Source: Streptomyces alboniger (lineage in GTDB: Bacteria > Actinomycetota > Actinomycetes > Streptomycetales > Streptomycetaceae). Taken from it: a stretch of 64,000 nucleotides of DNA. The stretch's first letter is position 1, and the number at the start of each line of letters is the position of its first letter. The stretch covers positions 3,224,001 through 3,288,000 of the forward strand of contig NZ_CP023695.1 in the NCBI RefSeq assembly GCF_008704395.1, written 5' to 3'. Shown here piece after piece: positions 63,771-64,000 of this stretch. The notes beneath the pieces were generated by a model that did no database searches, was not told the origin of the DNA, and saw nothing but the letters and a program-made list of their open reading frames with translations. The position numbers were made by a program, and so were the translations under genes.

Positions 63771-64000
63771 TCACCGCGGTGAGTCGGGCCCCGCCCGCGT
63801 GTCCCTGTTCTCGGCGTTCTCGGCGTTCTCGGCGTTCTCGGCGTTCTCGGCGTTCTCAGCACCCTCGGAGTACACCGACGCGGGCCGCTCGGCGCGGTCC
63901 AGCAGGCCCGTGCGCGCGGCGAGCGCGGCGGCCTCAAGGCGCGAGCCGACCCCCAGCTTCATCAGGACCCGCTGCACGTGCGTACGCGCCGTGCTCGGGG
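63771..64000 (-). CDS. LuxR-type regulator C-terminal part (5' end outside the window)
   Basis: Only the end of the gene is inside: TARTHVQRVLMKLGVGSRLEAAALAARTGLL is the last part of a LuxR helix-turn-helix. The tail AERPASVYSEG is followed by six AEN repeats (bases 63807-63860). The remainder, including any receiver domain, lies beyond base 64000. Likely a response regulator of the NarL type. Confidence 0.85.
   Translation of the reverse strand, partial: PSTARTHVQRVLMKLGVGSRLEAAALAARTGLLDRAERPASVYSEGAENAENAENAENAENAENRDTRAGPDSPR
63807..63860. repeat. 9-bp tandem repeat (GTTCTCGGC x6)
   Basis: Six consecutive copies of GTTCTCGGC, the last with one change (GTTCTCAGC). In frame on the minus strand it encodes (Ala-Glu-Asn)6 in the tail of the LuxR-type regulator; copy number changes would keep frame. 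Confidence 0.9.

Overview
This window looks like a piece of the conserved core of a Streptomyces chromosome. Base composition is very GC-rich, GTG (and one TTG) starts are frequent, the UUA-reading leucine tRNA bldA is present, and the gene order (bldA, paired FtsX-type ABC transporters, cfa, ndh, ppx, ftsB-like, eno, two rpf genes, P450, mazG, mfd, glmU, prs, rplY, pth, ppc, desaturase, galK/galE/galT) matches, from memory, the S. coelicolor SCO3088-SCO3140 neighbourhood. I could not run a search, so the synteny statement rests on recall.

Layout. 1-5400: the end of a tandem IclR regulator, bldA, and an ABC ATPase/permease pair. 5475-13330: cyclopropane-fatty-acid synthase, an NDH-2 NADH dehydrogenase with a Rex-type operator, a TetR/VOC divergent pair with two clean palindromic operators, then ppx, a DUF501 gene, an FtsB/DivIC-like gene and enolase. 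13683-16000: two resuscitation-promoting-factor (Rpf) cell-wall enzymes, the first behind a c-di-AMP (ydaO-type) riboswitch. 16017-23804: P450, MazG, a SurA-like lipoprotein, a soluble Ser/Thr kinase with C-terminal helical repeats and its small membrane partner, and an unusual DNA methylase-like protein with an N-terminal helix-turn-helix and a specificity-like C terminus. 23981-30444: lipoproteins, a MOSC protein, a SnoaL-like protein and mfd. 30689-38532: DUF2079 membrane protein, a second FtsX-type ABC transporter paralogous to the first, a DHA2 efflux pump and a coiled-coil protein.

38762-43837 is the most unusual part: four genes in two divergent pairs that combine toxin-type catalytic domains (WHH/HNH nuclease and two deaminase folds) with SUKH immunity domains. 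In two of them the toxin-like and SUKH domains sit in one polypeptide without any secretion signal.

43848-54331: an orphan NarL-type histidine kinase, tRNA-Gln, glmU, prs, rplY, pth, ppc, and a desaturase/TetR operon. 54391-57795: a Phd/RelE toxin-antitoxin pair, tam/marR divergent pair, a response regulator carrying an in-frame repeat element, and a GNAT. 57829-63748: DoxX-like protein, galTEK operon divergent from an SSS sugar symporter, and a MITE-like inverted repeat at the symporter stop codon. The window ends inside a LuxR-type regulator with a six-copy 9-bp repeat.

Coding strands switch often and most operons are short. Strong inverted-repeat terminators separate many convergent genes. 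A dispersed Streptomyces-type 3' repeat (core GGGAACTGCGCGACCAGCCC) occurs five times.
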